This document shows positions 43,003 to 57,524 of a stretch of DNA of 64,000 bases, in pieces. Under the pieces are notes generated by a model. It was not told where the DNA came from, ran no database searches, and saw only the letters and a list, made by a program, of their open reading frames with translations. Source of the stretch: Sycon ciliatum (Eukaryota; Porifera; Calcarea; Leucosolenida; Sycettidae); NCBI RefSeq assembly GCF_964019385.1, contig NC_088654.1, forward strand, positions 13,818,400 through 13,882,399, in the 5' to 3' direction. The number at the start of each line of letters is the position of its first letter. The first letter of the stretch is position 1. The translations under genes and the position numbers were made by a program.

Positions 43003-43979
43003 CGACTGAAGTTTGTTGAAATTGGAAAAGACGACCATCCGCCATGCGCGCATTTCAAGAATGCTAGTGCATCTCTTGGGGCCGTGTTTGACAAGCGTTC
43101 TGAGAGCAGTAACAGCACCAGTCCAGGCTGGATCTCCCGGGAGGTTTTGCAGTGTAGTGTGTTGAGAAAAAGAGCTCCGTTGAGTCCTGCTAGTTCAAAA
43201 ATATATCGTCCACGAATGAAGAAACGAAATTCTCCAAACAGAGAGGAAGCCTTCTTGCTGCCGACACGGCGACAGCGACTGTCACAAGGACTCGTCAGGT
43301 GCGATCAGCTGATTCGCCTGGCCGTGAGAATCATGGCATGCGTAAGCTCGCGCCTGAGTACTCATCTGAGCGAGAGTGAATCTGACGCGAGCAGCGCTGA
43401 GATGAACAAACCGAAACTGCGATATCGTGGAATGGGAATTGCTGCTGCTGGCGTATCGCCGATGGCGAGGTGTTGGTGTTCAATGTCACAAGGACTCGAC
43501 TGAAGTTTGTTGAAATTGGAAAAGACGACCATCCGCCATGCGCGCATTTCAAGAATGCAAGTGCATCTCTTGGGGCCGTGTTTGACAAGCGTTCTGAGAG
43601 CAGTAACAGCACCAGTCGAGGCTGGATCTCCCGGGAGGTTTTGCAGTGTAGTGTGTTGAGAAAAAGAGCTCCGTTGAGTCCTGCTAGTTCAAAAATATAT
43701 CGTCCACGAATGAAGAAACAAAATTCTCCAAACAGAGAGGAAGCCTTCTTGCTGCCGACACGGCGACAGCGACTGTCACAAGGACTCGTCAGGTGCGATC
43801 AGCTGATTCGCCTGGCCGTGAGAATCATGGCATGCGTAAGCTCGCGCCTGAGTACTCATCTGAGCGAGAGTGAATCTGACGCGAGCAGCGCTGAGATGAA
43901 CAAACCGAAACTGCGATATCGTGGAATGGGAATTGCTGCTGCTGGCGTATCGCCGATGGCGAGGTGTTGGTGTTCAATG
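43003..43979. repeat. 494-bp tandem duplication in family P copy C
   Basis: 43003-43485 and 43497-43979 are near-identical direct copies, joined by TCACAAGGACT. The two frames of about 170-180 codons across them are the same translation and are not supported elsewhere. Confidence 0.92.
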
Positions 43980-44275
43980 GCAGTATTGTAGAGAGCCTAC
44001 ATTTCTTGTAAAGACGTAGCCCTTACCTGATTGTTTATCGTACGACTTCAGCTCCATCACGAACTTGGTATGCCCTTCGTGCTGTGATATTCGTGTATTT
44101 CATTCGCAATTGTATTTTCTCTCAGCTTGAAGGGCTACCATGGGCCCTATCCTTGCCTGGACCTAGTCATATTTGAATTTACTGGAAGCGTTCAGGCATA
44201 CAGATTTTGAAAATATATGTAGGACTCAGTATAGAGTCCATGCACTATATGATGTCCAGCACCCTATATAGAGTC

Positions 44276-45238
44276 TGTTGTGTTCACTACTAACACCTCA
44301 AAAGTTTCAGGATCGCACAGACGCCACAAGACAAAAGGTCACGTAATTCTTTACGGACTATAATGAACGAACAGTAGAATACATTGAGAAGAAGAGACTG
44401 GAAAAATACGAACTACATCGGAAAGAGAACTCTAGAACACTAAGGAAAAACAAACCACAGCATCAAGGAAAAGAACAACGCATGAGGGGTAAAGCGCTGG
44501 CCAGCCACAACGTGTGTCCAACTTTGGCATGAGCGTACAGAAGAGCGTACAGCGCTCGGAAAGCGGAAGCTAAATTTGGCGGCAAAGCGACAGCAATAGT
44601 ACGGCGCGCGGCACATAAGCAGTACGAGGCGAGGCACGTATACGCATGTGCGGCAAACATTACACACCATGTACCATATATGCATGAACAGCGCGGGGCG
44701 CATACTAACTCATTCAACATCAGTGCGCGGCGCAGGCATCTAGCTAGCTGGCGCAAGCATGATCATAATTGCATGCCATCACGCAGTCAGCGCACATAAA
44801 TCGTGCATCAAATAAATAAGTAATCAAACACAAATCAACACATCAACTAAATAAATCAACGAGCTAGCAAGAACACAATTCAAAAATGCAACGAAGAAAT
44901 AATTACTATTCTAGTCGGTTATTCGCATGGGACCAAGCGCAATGTCCAAGCTGATGAACTGTGATTGCACAAGGTAAGCCCAAGCTCCTGAGCTAACCGT
45001 TCTGGTGAGCAATCTTCTTCGTGCTGCAAACACACACTACACAATGTGTCGTATCTCGTAACAAGTATTGTACCAAATCAAAACGAACACTAACAATACG
45101 CAATAGTAAACAATAATCAAAAACACTACGCAAAAAGCAAAGCAAGCAGCACCTAGCCAGGGAGACAAGCAGGAGTCACGGTCGCAACGAGATCTCGACG
45201 ACACCCCAGAAGACCTTTCTCCGACACGATACACAACA
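44276..45238 (-). repeat. 3' LTR of BEL/Pao element
   Basis: 963 bp, TGTTGTGT...ACACAACA. Translations of both LTRs in several frames are identical. Confidence 0.95.
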
Positions 45239-45270
45239 TTCTCCCCACCAAAGGGCTTCAACCACACTGA

Positions 45271-45645
45271 TCACAAATCAAGACGAGGTGGTGGTCGAAC
45301 GGTACGACGAGATCGACGCGTAACTTGCGGTTCAACGGTCGTCGAAGGTATTTCAACATCATCGACGACGTTGACTGGATCAGCGCTCGCGGGTGTCTGC
45401 GGCTGCGGCTCAGCGTCCACAGCAGGCGGCTCAACATGCTCCTTCGCTACTTCCAACGGAACCAAGCGTTGAATGGGCCGTAGCATGGACGATTGGCCAA
45501 CTTGGACTTTGGCCACCCTGCACTTGCCATCTCTTCCAGGATACAGCTCTGCGACCCTACCCAAGCGCCATGATTGCCGCTTCCGGTTGTCGTCGGCAAT
45601 AAACACAACGTCGTTCACGACAATCGGAGTTGACTTCGACCGATG
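45271..45645 (-). pseudogene. C-terminal piece of the BEL/Pao polyprotein
   Basis: In the same phase as the main frame once the inserted element and one ATAC are discounted. It reads VNDVVFIADDN...WRLGRVAELYPGRDG..RVAKVQ, the tail that follows the integrase core in BEL/Pao proteins and probably binds DNA, and ends shortly before the polypurine tract. Separated from the rest by 2.66 kb, it cannot be expressed with it. Confidence 0.85.
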
Positions 45646-45649
45646 ATAC

Positions 45650-46104
45650 TGTCGTCACGGGTTTGGGAACCGTGCACGAACTTCCTCTAGGCTCCTCGCC
45701 ACGCCACACCACAAAAGACTACTACAAATTGTTAGAGTACTTTTTCTTCTACTTCGCTTCAGTAGGCGATGGAGAACTCATGGTTATCAGACAACTAACA
45801 CTGACAACGAACGACGGACGACTGACAACGAACGACTGGCGACTGACACGGAGACAAGACGAGACAACAGAATATATCATAGTGAAGGCGTACAACGGGG
45901 ACAAGACAAGCAAGTGTGTACCAACGGGGACAGAAGACGGTGCAGCCGCATGTACCCAGGAGTCGAAAACAGCGCAGCAGCATGTACCACGACTCAGCAG
46001 CATGTACAACAAAGAGACACAAAAGCAGCCACATGTACGACAAAGAGCTACACGTGCAACCGCATGTACAACGAAGAGACACAAGCGCAGCCACATGTAC
46101 AACA
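45650..46104 (-). repeat. 3' LTR of LARD-like element
   Basis: 455 bp. Its outer half contains about six loose repeats of CAGCNNCATGTAC spaced by AAAGAGACACAA-like words. Confidence 0.92.
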
Positions 46105-46717
46105 CTATCCCCCATCAAAAAAAGACATCCACTCCTGTGGATGGAAGCAATCAAAACAAAATAAGAAGAAAGACAGAAGAAAAAGAAATCAAATGTGAAC
46201 AACATACACAGGAGAATAGAAACGAAACATGCAGGGCCAAAACAGTAAGAGACGTAACTCCGGACAAAAAGCCAAGGCACAAATGTGTGAAAAGAAAACA
46301 GACCGGGCCCACCCATAGAGGGAACCGCCATACTTTCAGGCGTGGGCCGCCAGGAAGTAACCACGTTGCCCTGGTACGAAGCCAAGGCAAACCGATGGCA
46401 CTGCGAAGACCGCGGCAGCTGAACCGGGTGACCAGGCATCTGGAAGCACAGGAGTTGTCCGGAAAACCATCACGCAGCAAACCATCACGCAGCCGATGGG
46501 GCTACGAAAGCTCACAGAGACAGAAAGACACACACAGAAAGAAACACGGACTGACGCAAACATCTCAGCCATCGCCGAAAATCAGAAAGGCACACGAAGG
46601 AAGGGAAGAACAGTCAGGAAGAACACGTCGACTGAAACAGGAGCAATTAATAAGTGAGGACACCATTGAGGACACACAAACAAATCGGTTACCAATACGC
46701 AAAAGATAATGAAGAAA

Positions 46718-46817
46718 AACCACAGGGCGCTACCCTGAAAAACCCACAGGGATCGAACCTGAAAAAACCACAGGGATTGAACCTGAAAAAACCACAGGGA
46801 TTGAACCTGAAAAACAC
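46718..46817. repeat. 25-bp tandem repeat, about four units
   Basis: Units of ACCACAGGGATTGAACCTGA plus an A-run lie in the interior of the LARD-like element; the first unit is the most diverged. Confidence 0.85.
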
Positions 46818-47830
46818 GGAACTACATCCGCTTCGCAAAACCAAAAAACCGAGACAAAAACTGTCAGGGACCGACTGGGGCGCGCAAGGGCCAACCAGCA
46901 ACATGCGGAAACCATAACACCCGCAAGGCAAACCGATACAACAAAACACAGGATCCCTGCAGACCACCAGGCAGACCGTGGCTCACCATGATCAGACGCC
47001 CACCCAAACGAACTAGAGAAACCTACATGCCGAAACACAATTATTACAAAACCATACGCTCACAAAAAAATTCAACCTGGATCCGAAACGAGAATCCTAC
47101 ATGAAGTTCACACCTCCCACCAAACCGGAAGCCACCAGCTTTTCGACTGGGCGCACAGTGCATGACCGAGCCTGACAACGCTCTGCACGGAACATGGAGA
47201 AACTACTACTACTACTAGTACTAGTGAAACGGTACAAACACGAAACAAAACAATATGGATCGACTACAAACGAGGCAGCACCTCGAAAACGTTCAGGTGG
47301 ACATCCAAACAAATCACGCGACACAGTCACAATATCGGAGCAGTCCGACGGCAACTCCGTGATAAGCACAAGTGCACAACACAAGATGAGATCAAAGTAA
47401 CCCATGCTGAATGCACGACGAGCAAGCAAAAACAAGTTCCAGATTCGAACGCGTAGCACACGAACAGAAGTTTGAAATTTTCATAAACACAACCGTACAG
47501 TACAGGGTAGTCAGAGCGACACAGGAACCACGAACAAAACGGGGCGAACTTACAACGAGCAGCTAGACTACACTACACACTCGAGCACAAGAGAACAAGG
47601 TTCCACGGACTTCCTGCCGGGACCAGAGTCACCCAACGCAAAACAATTTGAAAAAATTCGAAATCGAATACAAGTGACGGCAACACATTACGCAGAGTAG
47701 ACAATTACAAAGGCATTCTCACCTGAGTAGGCTTGGACGTTGGTGAGACTCAAGTAGCTGGGCCATGGCGAGAACACGAAGAGGAGACGAAAACACAGCT
47801 GATATGGAGACGAACTCAGGGTCGTGGACA

Positions 47831-47847
47831 CGATTTGTTGGGCGCCA
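47831..47847 (-). promoter_or_regulatory. tRNA primer-binding site of LARD-like element
   Basis: Minus strand TGGCGCCCAACAAATCG, two bases from the 5' LTR. TGGCGCCCAAC is the classical lysine-tRNA primer site of many retroelements. Confidence 0.8.
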
Positions 47848-47849
47848 AA

Positions 47850-48304
47850 TGTCGTCACGGGTTTGAGAACCGTGCACGAACTTCCTCTAGGCTCCTCGCC
47901 ACGCCACACCACAAAAGACTACTACAAATTGTTAGAGTACTTTTTCTTCTACTTCGCTTCAGTAGGCGATGGAGAACTCATGGTTATCAGACAACTAACA
48001 CTGACAACGAACGACGGACGACTGACAACGAACGACTGGCGACTGACACGGAGACAAGACGAGACAACAGAATATATCATAGTGAAGGCGTACAACGGGG
48101 ACAAGACAAGCAAGTGTGTACCAACGGGGACAGAAGACGGTGCAGCCGCATGTACCCAGGAGTCGAAAACAGCGCAGCAGCATGTACCACGACTCAGCAG
48201 CATGTACAACAAAGAGACACAAAAGCAGCCACATGTACGACAAAGAGCTACACGTGCAACCGCATGTACAACGAAGAGACACAAGCGCAGCCACATGTAC
48301 AACA
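47850..48304 (-). repeat. 5' LTR of LARD-like element
   Basis: 455-bp copy of 45650-46104; 5' by position of the primer site. Confidence 0.92.
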
Positions 48305-48308
48305 ATAC

Positions 48309-51300
48309 TCACTGAGACGAATGAGATACTCAGACGACCAACGCTGGTTGAGGTGCTCGTAGACGGTGTGGACATACTTGACTCGAGCGGACAACTGCCG
48401 TGGATCGAGTGGTCTGTCAGACGAGGCAATACCGGTTGCAAAGATGTCTCCCAACATCATGGCTGGAGTCAGCGGCGACTCGTCAGCTACATCCGTAGAA
48501 ACCGGAGTGAGGGGTCGAGAGTTGACGACTCTCTCGATCTCCGTCAAGACAGTGAACAGCTCGTCTCGACTCAATGACGCTCGACCGAGAACCTTCGTCA
48601 AGGGAGCTTTCACACATGCCACCAGACGCTCATAGAACCCTCCATGCCACGGGGCAGATGGCGGATTGAAGAACCACGGGATTGCCACCTTGTCTGCGGC
48701 GGACTTGAACGTCGTAGCATTATCTGAACGTATACGCAGCGGCTTCCCACGACGGGCGATGAAACGACGCAATGCTAGCAGGAACACCTCTGTCGACAGG
48801 CTATCCACAAGCTCTAGGTGCACTGCGCGAGTAGTACCGCACACGAAGAGTGCGACCCACACTTTCTGAACATTTGATGAACTGCGCACGTACAGCGGAC
48901 CTGCATAATCAATACCTGTGAGACCGAATGGCTGGTGGTGCTTCACCCTGTCTGAGGGCAACGGTGGCATCTCCTCAGCAGCAGTCTGTGCGCGAAATCT
49001 GCGGCAAACAATGCACTTCTCCGACACGCTACGAAGAAACCGACGAGCTCCGAGAATCCAGAACTGCTGTTGTAGAAACGCAAGCACGCTCTCTACACCC
49101 TGGTGCATTCGCTGAAGGTGAGCATCACGCAGAAACAACTCACTTAGATGACATCTGCCCAGGATGATCGGATGCTGAACCTCGTAGGACAGATCGCTCT
49201 CCTGCAGACGACCACGAACTCTGAGCAAACCAGCTTCATCCAGAAACGGAGACAACTTGAACAGCTTCGAACCCTTCTTCAGTGGCTCCTTGCTCCGCAA
49301 CTGGGACAACTCCTTGGGGAAGCATTGCTCTTGGATGGCGCGAAACATCACAGACTCAGCAGATGGAATCAATTCTGCACGCGAAACACCCTTGTGTCGC
49401 CATGACAGCATACTTGCGACCAAACCGCGAGCTCGTTGCCACTTGGAGAACTTCTCCCACGGCCAAACAACTGGAGTGTCAACCTCCACAGCCGACACGC
49501 GTGCTTCGGTGACGGACTCATTGGTGCTCTGAAACGAGATGACTGGTGGCCACTGAGACTCATCGCTCAACCATGACGGACCATGCAGCCACATCTCCTT
49601 CTGCAAGTCACACACTGGGACACCACGCGAGACAAGATCTGCAGGGTTGCTAACTCCTGGACAGTGACGCCATTCTACTTGCAGCTTCTGCGAAACTTCT
49701 TGCACTGCAGCAACTCGATTAGCAACATACGTCTTCCAGTGATACGACGGCTTTGAGATCCAGTGCCATGTGGTTAGGCTGTCTGTCCACCCCACAATCC
49801 TTTCAATTGGCACTCTCAATTCATTGACGACAAAGGACAACATCTTCACGCCAAGACACACAGCCAACAATTCCAGACGCGCAAGAGTGGGACGTACAAC
49901 AGGTGCAACCTTCGCCTTCGCACACAACAAAGAAGACGTCAAACCGGACACAACATAGAAACAACAGCCATAGCCCTTCTCGGATGCATCTGAGAATACA
50001 TGCAAAGTGACTGGAGCATCTGGAGTACACCCGATCCATCTGGGGATTTTAACGGCAGAAAGCGCTGCGAGCTCTCCCCACCATGAAGCACATCGGACAG
50101 CCAAATCAATAGGGAATGGGTCATCCCAACCACCGCCGAGCTTCCAACTCTCTTGCAACATCATCTTGCCTGGCACAACTGCGGGTGACGCCCAACCTAG
50201 CGGATCGAACACAGCGGCAACACAACGCAACAACGCACGACGCGACCAACCAGACACTTCCTTGGGACACTCAACATCACCGAGCGCAGCCACCGAAATA
50301 CAATCTGACTCGGTGTTCCACACAATACCCAGTGCCTTGGAACCAGCCTCGGGGTCTGAGGTCATCGTGTTCCCTCGCCACTTCCGCAACTCCATGCCTG
50401 CTCCCTGCAAAACATTAACGCTATACTCCTGCAGCTTTTCAGCATCCGCACAGCATGGCAAGCTAGAAACGCAATCATCAACATAAAAACTACGCAGCAG
50501 CAGCTCTATGATATCACGCTCAGCAGCAGAAGCAGACTCGAATGCACTATCGAGATGAAAGCGCAGCACAGCACTAAGTATGAAAGGAGAACAATTCACT
50601 CCAAAAGGCAGCTTCTTTAAACGCCAGATACACATTTCTTCGCTACCTATCTCAGGCCAAACAAAACGCAGATATGGCCTATCTTCTTCACGCATTCCGA
50701 TCATAAAAAAAGCCTTGCGAATATCGGCTTGTACAGCACATTCATACTCACGGAACCTGAGGAGGATACCAGTGAGATCCGGTAGGAGTGATGGCCCGGG
50801 ATCGACCATGTCGTTTAGGGATGGTGCTCCGGTGCAGGCGGCGGATGCATTGAAGACGACCCGTGTCTTCGTCGTTGAGGCGTCGCTACGGAATACGGCA
50901 TGATGCGGCATGTAATAGCCGGCTTCCTCCGGATGCGGTTCCTTTTCAATGGCATCCAGCTTCAAGTACTCAGTGATGAGGACGTCATCATACGCTGGAC
51001 GTTGACCTCGTCTCTGTAGCTGCTTCAGCAGTGAGTGTGCCGCTGCCATCGCTTGGTTTAGGTTGGCTGGCGGACGCTTCTCAGATCGCCATAGCAATCC
51101 CACTTGGTAATGAGGGCCTTGCCGCTCTATCGGGAAGTCCGGTAACGTCTCAGCTATTTCCGGCACCTCTTCCATCTTCCACAGTCGGTCAAGTTCAATA
51201 CAACTCACACTGACGGTCGCTGACTTGGTTTCACTATTAGCCGGTCCTGACAGCACCCAGCCTATTTCAGTGTGCCAGGCCGTCTCTCCATTGATTTGCT

Positions 51301-52849
51301 CCTTGCGGAGAAGGAACTCATTGCAGTAGTCAGCTCCAATCAGCATGTGCACTTCGCTTGATCCGGCCTTTGTCGAGTCATCAGACAGCTGCAATCCCTG
51401 TGACTGCCAACGTGCAATTGTGCTGTCTGCTAGCGGATCGAATCGGAGACCTAGCGACTTCTTTTGCCAGGCATTGACGGAAATGGACTTCGTTGCACCC
51501 TTGATGGTGACACGGTACCTGTCCATCTTTTCAAACTTCGGCTCCACGTCAAACGCCTTCAGCCTGACAGTTTGCGATCCAAGGTGTGCCGGTTGCAGCG
51601 AGTTCACCAGTGGCGCGGTGATGAACGATGCCTGCGCACCTGGGTCGATGAATATGCGTACACTGGCCTTTCGGCTAGGTCCTTGTACCTCAGCCACGCC
51701 GGTCATCAAGTGCACGCTGTTTGCACTACATTCATACGTACCGACTTTCGATTCGGCTATCGGTTCGGATGTTACCTGTTTGTCCTCTCTGTGCAGTAGA
51801 CTGTGGTGTCGCTTGTTGCAGTGCTTGCAACGACCCTTGTTCTGACAATTCATCACTCGATGTCCTGGTCTCAGGCAGTTGAAACACAGTCCCTCTGCCT
51901 TGACGTACGCGTTTCGGTGCTCAGACGCCATAGCTGACAATTTCTTGTTAGCCTCATCAACGCTTACCGTCAAACACTCTGCTGACGCAAACGGTATACG
52001 TTTGTCGCTGGTGCTAGACTTGGCAGGCTTCAGCTTGCTACGTCCGTGGGCTGTTTGGTAAGCCATACCATCCTCCGCAAACGCCTTCAAGTCCTTCGTG
52101 TAACATCTCTTCTCGATTAAGAAGGCCTTAGTTTCTGCCGACACAGCTTCTAGCAGGACTTGACGTACGACACATCCGAACAATTCAGTGTCGTCCAGCT
52201 CACCGATTTGTCCGCGGCTAGAGGTACGGCTAGGCCTGGCGAGTTTTGCCCACTTCTCCGTCTCGCGCGTCACTCGTACCACAAACTGGTAGAAACTCTC
52301 CTCACTTTTCTGCTGTATGGCCATCAGGGCTTGCCACGCTTTGTCGGCGGTCTTCCCATGCGCCATCAGCAGCTCGCGCTTCGCTTCGGCAAAGGTGTTG
52401 CAGCCATAGCATGCACCTTCCAACTTGCTGCCAGCAACAGCCACGCGCAAGCGGATCAGGTACTCGTCGTCGCTGAACTCGTTTTGCTTTGCCACATCCT
52501 CGAACAGTTCGAGATAGGTCTCAACAGTCTGCTTACCGTCGAACTTCGGCATCTTGATGGCAGCCCTCTTGCTCGCTAAACTGCCATTCGTCGTATTCAA
52601 CAAAGTGCTCTCATCACTCTGAGTCTCTCGTGTGTGCTGGACTTGCAACTCCAAATCTGCAATCCTCGCAAGCAGCTGCTCGTCATCTTTCCTTTCCAAT
52701 CTACTTCCTGCTCGTTCTTCGCGCTCTCTGTCTGCACGCACTTTCTCCTCGTGCTTCTCGATACGCTCCTCTACGTAAGTACGCAATGCCTCTCCAGTGT
52801 AGCCATAAGCTTGACCATTTGCGATCAGCTTCGCTTCTACCTCATCCAT
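48309..52849 (-). CDS. gag-pol: BEL/Pao Gag-Pol polyprotein, cut by an insertion near its C-terminus
   Basis: Open from ATG 52849 (MDEVEAKLIANGQ); an upstream TTG 11 codons earlier overlaps the primer site and is not the start. Order (counted from that TTG): charged coiled coil, capsid (MPKFDGKQTVETYLELFEDV, about 111-130), zinc knuckles CFNCLRPGHRVMNC and CKHCNKRHH (333-360), protease with FIDPGAQASF (411-420; DPGA instead of the usual DSGA), reverse transcriptase with QADIRKAF and FYVDDC (718-804), VFDPLGWASP, RNase H starting VFSDASEKG (962), and integrase with CIVCRRF, GIDYAGPL, IRSDNATTF and GGFYERLV. Every domain looks intact. The frame runs into LTR sequence after RLSEY, losing the integrase tail at 45271-45645. 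No envelope frame. Confidence 0.93.
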
Positions 52850-52865
52850 GTTCACGCGTCTCGAT

Positions 52866-52881
52866 CCTGGCGTGGTCGCCA
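52866..52881 (-). promoter_or_regulatory. tRNA primer-binding site of BEL/Pao element
   Basis: Minus strand TGGCGACCACGCCAGG, three bases from the 5' LTR. Fits the 3' end of an arginine tRNA (TCGTGGTCG plus CCA in familiar species). Confidence 0.8.
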
Positions 52882-52884
52882 AAA

Positions 52885-53847
52885 TGTTGTGTTCACTACT
52901 AACACCTCAAAAGTTTCAGGATCGCACAGACGCCACAAGACAAAAGGTCACGTAATTCTTTACGGACTATAATGAACGAACAGTAGAATACATTGAGAAG
53001 AAGAGACTGGAAAAATACGAACTACATCGGAAAGAGAACTCTAGAACACTAAGGAAAAACAAACCACAGCATCAAGGAAAAGAACAACGCATGAGGGGTA
53101 AAGCGCTGGCCAGCCACAACGTGTGTCCAACTTTGGCATGAGCGTACAGAAGAGCGTACAGCGCTCGGAAAGCGGAAGCTAAATTTGGCGGCAAAGCGAC
53201 AGCAATAGTACGGCGCGCGGCACATAAGCAGTACGAGGCGAGGCACGTATACGCATGTGCGGCAAACATTACACACCATGTACCATATATGCATGAACAG
53301 CGCGGGGCGCATACTAACTCATTCAACATCAGTGCGCGGCGCAGGCATCTAGCTAGCTGGCGCAAGCATGATCATAATTGCATGCCATCACGCAGTCAGC
53401 GCACATAAATCGTGCATCAAATAAATAAGTAATCAAACACAAATCAACACATCAACTAAATAAATCAACGAGCTAGCAAGAACACAATTCAAAAATGCAA
53501 CGAAGAAATAATTACTATTCTAGTCGGTTATTCGCATGGGACCAAGCGCAATGTCCAAGCTGATGAACTGTGATTGCACAAGGTAAGCCCAAGCTCCTGA
53601 GCTAACCGTTCTGGTGAGCAATCTTCTTCGTGCTGCAAACACACACTACACAATGTGTCGTATCTCGTAACAAGTATTGTACCAAATCAAAACGAACACT
53701 AACAATACGCAATAGTAAACAATAATCAAAAACACTACGCAAAAAGCAAAGCAAGCAGCACCTAGCCAGGGAGACAAGCAGGAGTCACGGTCGCAACGAG
53801 ATCTCGACGACACCCCAGAAGACCTTTCTCCGACACGATACACAACA
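52885..53847 (-). repeat. 5' LTR of BEL/Pao element
   Basis: 963-bp copy of 44276-45238. Confidence 0.95.
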
Positions 53848-53852
53848 GAGTC

Positions 53853-55796
<1,944 letters not shown>

Positions 55797-55882
55797 ATAG
55801 TTTGAAAACAAATAATTAATCCTGGGCTCTCCATTATTCTCTTTCGATTCTTGTTTTTTTTCTAGGTATTTTCTTGGCGTTG

Positions 55883-56850
55883 CGTCAGGCGAAATTACTG
55901 GTCAGTCGGCGTCACCCATTTTTCACAAAAATTTGCGTTTCACCTGCTGGGAGAGTATGCGTGTACTCGAGTCTCATCCTGAGCACGTTTTTTTCTTCCT
56001 TTTTTCAGCTCCAGTATAGCTGTATTTTTCATTGCAAAGCCGTCCTCGATTGTTGTGTTCGTTGTTCAAACGAAGTGGACATTCAATCATGAAGACAGAG
56101 GACATAGGAGCCTGATTGGAGTTTCTCGTGGCATAGGACGGCCACACAGAGACACTTTGGGATTTTCTGAATATAAAATACCGTACGCACGATGCAGAGA
56201 TCAATTTGTGCGATATCAAATTGTTTGTGATCTACCACATCGAGCAGAACGGGATCCAAACACAAGCTTACCGACGGTAAGGCTGCCGACCTGACTGGAC
56301 AAATGATCCCTGGCTTCACCAGACGCCAGACGTCGGACACGATGTCCTTTGCCGCGACGTCCATCTCCAAAAAGAACTCCATCTTCGTCGTGAAAAGGCT
56401 TGAAATACTCAATATTCAACCGAGATTCGCGGTCTCACCCTTTCTCAGATCGAATCATTTTTTGTTGTAGCAGTTGCAGGGCAGATCCCCGCCACTACTT
56501 CAACAGAAGATGGCTCCAAAGCATGCCTGGAACAAGCCATATCGAGGTTGCAAGCCACCCCTCTCAGCACTTTTTTTGAAGAAATTCGAAATTTCAATGG
56601 TGGAAGATATACTATGAAGAGAATTTCAAAAAGTATATTTCGCGGAGCGATCGCTCAACCTACGTCATTCAAACTTTGCAGGATGGTTCAGACGTACATG
56701 CTAGGCATGGAACCACAGAAGATGATATCATAGCTGACACACAGAGTCACACACACAGCAGATTCGTGTGCACAGATACTAAATTAGTGGACGTCGTCAT
56801 CTTCTTCCCGCTGATCTCAAATGTACGATGACGTGCTATTTCGCCTGACG
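55883..56850 (+). mobile_element. Family A copy A4, full length
   Basis: 968 bp, perfect 13-bp TIR, opposite orientation to the copy at 32330. Flanks GGCGTTG and TGTGGG show no duplication. Nested in element D. Confidence 0.88.
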
Positions 56851-57132
56851 TGTGGGTGTGTGCATGTGTGTGTGTGCGTGCACAATAATTTGGCAACACT
56901 GCATGATTGAGATATTGTAATTTGCAGCGTCTGCGAAGAGACCACTTGATTTGAGGATGGTGTTTGTAGGGTTTTTCATGTAGTGAAGTGGCTGCAGTGG
57001 CGCCTCAATACATATTTTTTATCTTGAGAAGTGAATGATGTAAAGGATTAAAGGGAGAGGCCGTTTTCTGGTTAATATTCAATGCTTACAGCAGATCCTA
57101 TGTCTAATTTCGAACTCGATAGGGGATGCCTA

Positions 57133-57365
57133 ATTGGCTGGACTTTATACAGGGAGTGTTGTCCACATAAAGACTCTTTAATCTTTATAGTTGATTTCAA
57201 AATTTGGACTCCGTACAGTTGATTTTGGACCAATGGACTCTATATAGGGGTGAAGCCAATTGGCTGGACTCTATACAGGGAGTGATGTCCATCTAAACTG
57301 AGCTCACAGTTGATTCCAATTTTGGACTCTGTACAGTGGATTTTGGACCAATGGCCTCTATATAG
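57133..57365. repeat. Subterminal tandem repeats of element D
   Basis: Two units of about 115 bp, each with GGCTGGACT.TATACAGGGAGTG, GTTGATT.CAA, TTTTGGACCAATGG and CTCTATATAGG. The second runs into the terminal repeat. Confidence 0.8.
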
Positions 57366-57524
57366 GAGTTGGACATCATATAGGGGCTGGACGCTCTACT
57401 GAGTCCAACATATATGGTTTACCCATACCTACATCACATGGTTCTTGAGTTATTGCTGGTTGTGTGTACATGTATTTGCGTGACCGCCCCTCACATACAT
57501 TGAGTTAGACCGGCAAAGGGTTAA

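Larger units (their letters stand above)
45650..48304 (-). mobile_element. Non-autonomous LTR element (LARD-like) inside the BEL/Pao element
   Basis: LTRs of 455 bp (45650-46104, 47850-48304), one difference noticed (GGGAACC against GAGAACC). ATAC is duplicated at 45646-45649 and 48305-48308. Primer site by the right LTR and polypurine tract GATGGGGGATAG (46105-46116, minus) by the left. The 1.75-kb interior has no gag or pol on either strand, so it depends on another element. The 359-codon plus frame across its left LTR is chance. Confidence 0.92.
44276..53847 (-). mobile_element. BEL/Pao LTR retrotransposon
   Basis: Two 963-bp LTRs without visible differences, GAGTC duplicated at 44271-44275 and 53848-53852 (5 bp, usual for BEL/Pao), primer site beside the right LTR, polypurine tract GGTGGGGAGAA (45239-45249, minus) beside the left LTR. 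The single long polyprotein is open except where the element at 45650-48304 has inserted. It sits within the left TIR of element D. Confidence 0.95.

Noticed and set aside
42958-43991. Two near-identical frames of 173-181 codons
   Set aside because: They are the two units of a tandem duplication in a TTAA element; the frame is not kept in copies A and B.
45630-46709. 359-codon plus-strand frame
   Set aside because: Runs across an LTR and the interior of a minus-strand non-autonomous element, and half of it repeats in the other LTR (47733-48362). No domain.
46718-46817. CRISPR-like regular repeats
   Set aside because: Contiguous tandem units without unique spacers, inside an LTR element of an animal genome.
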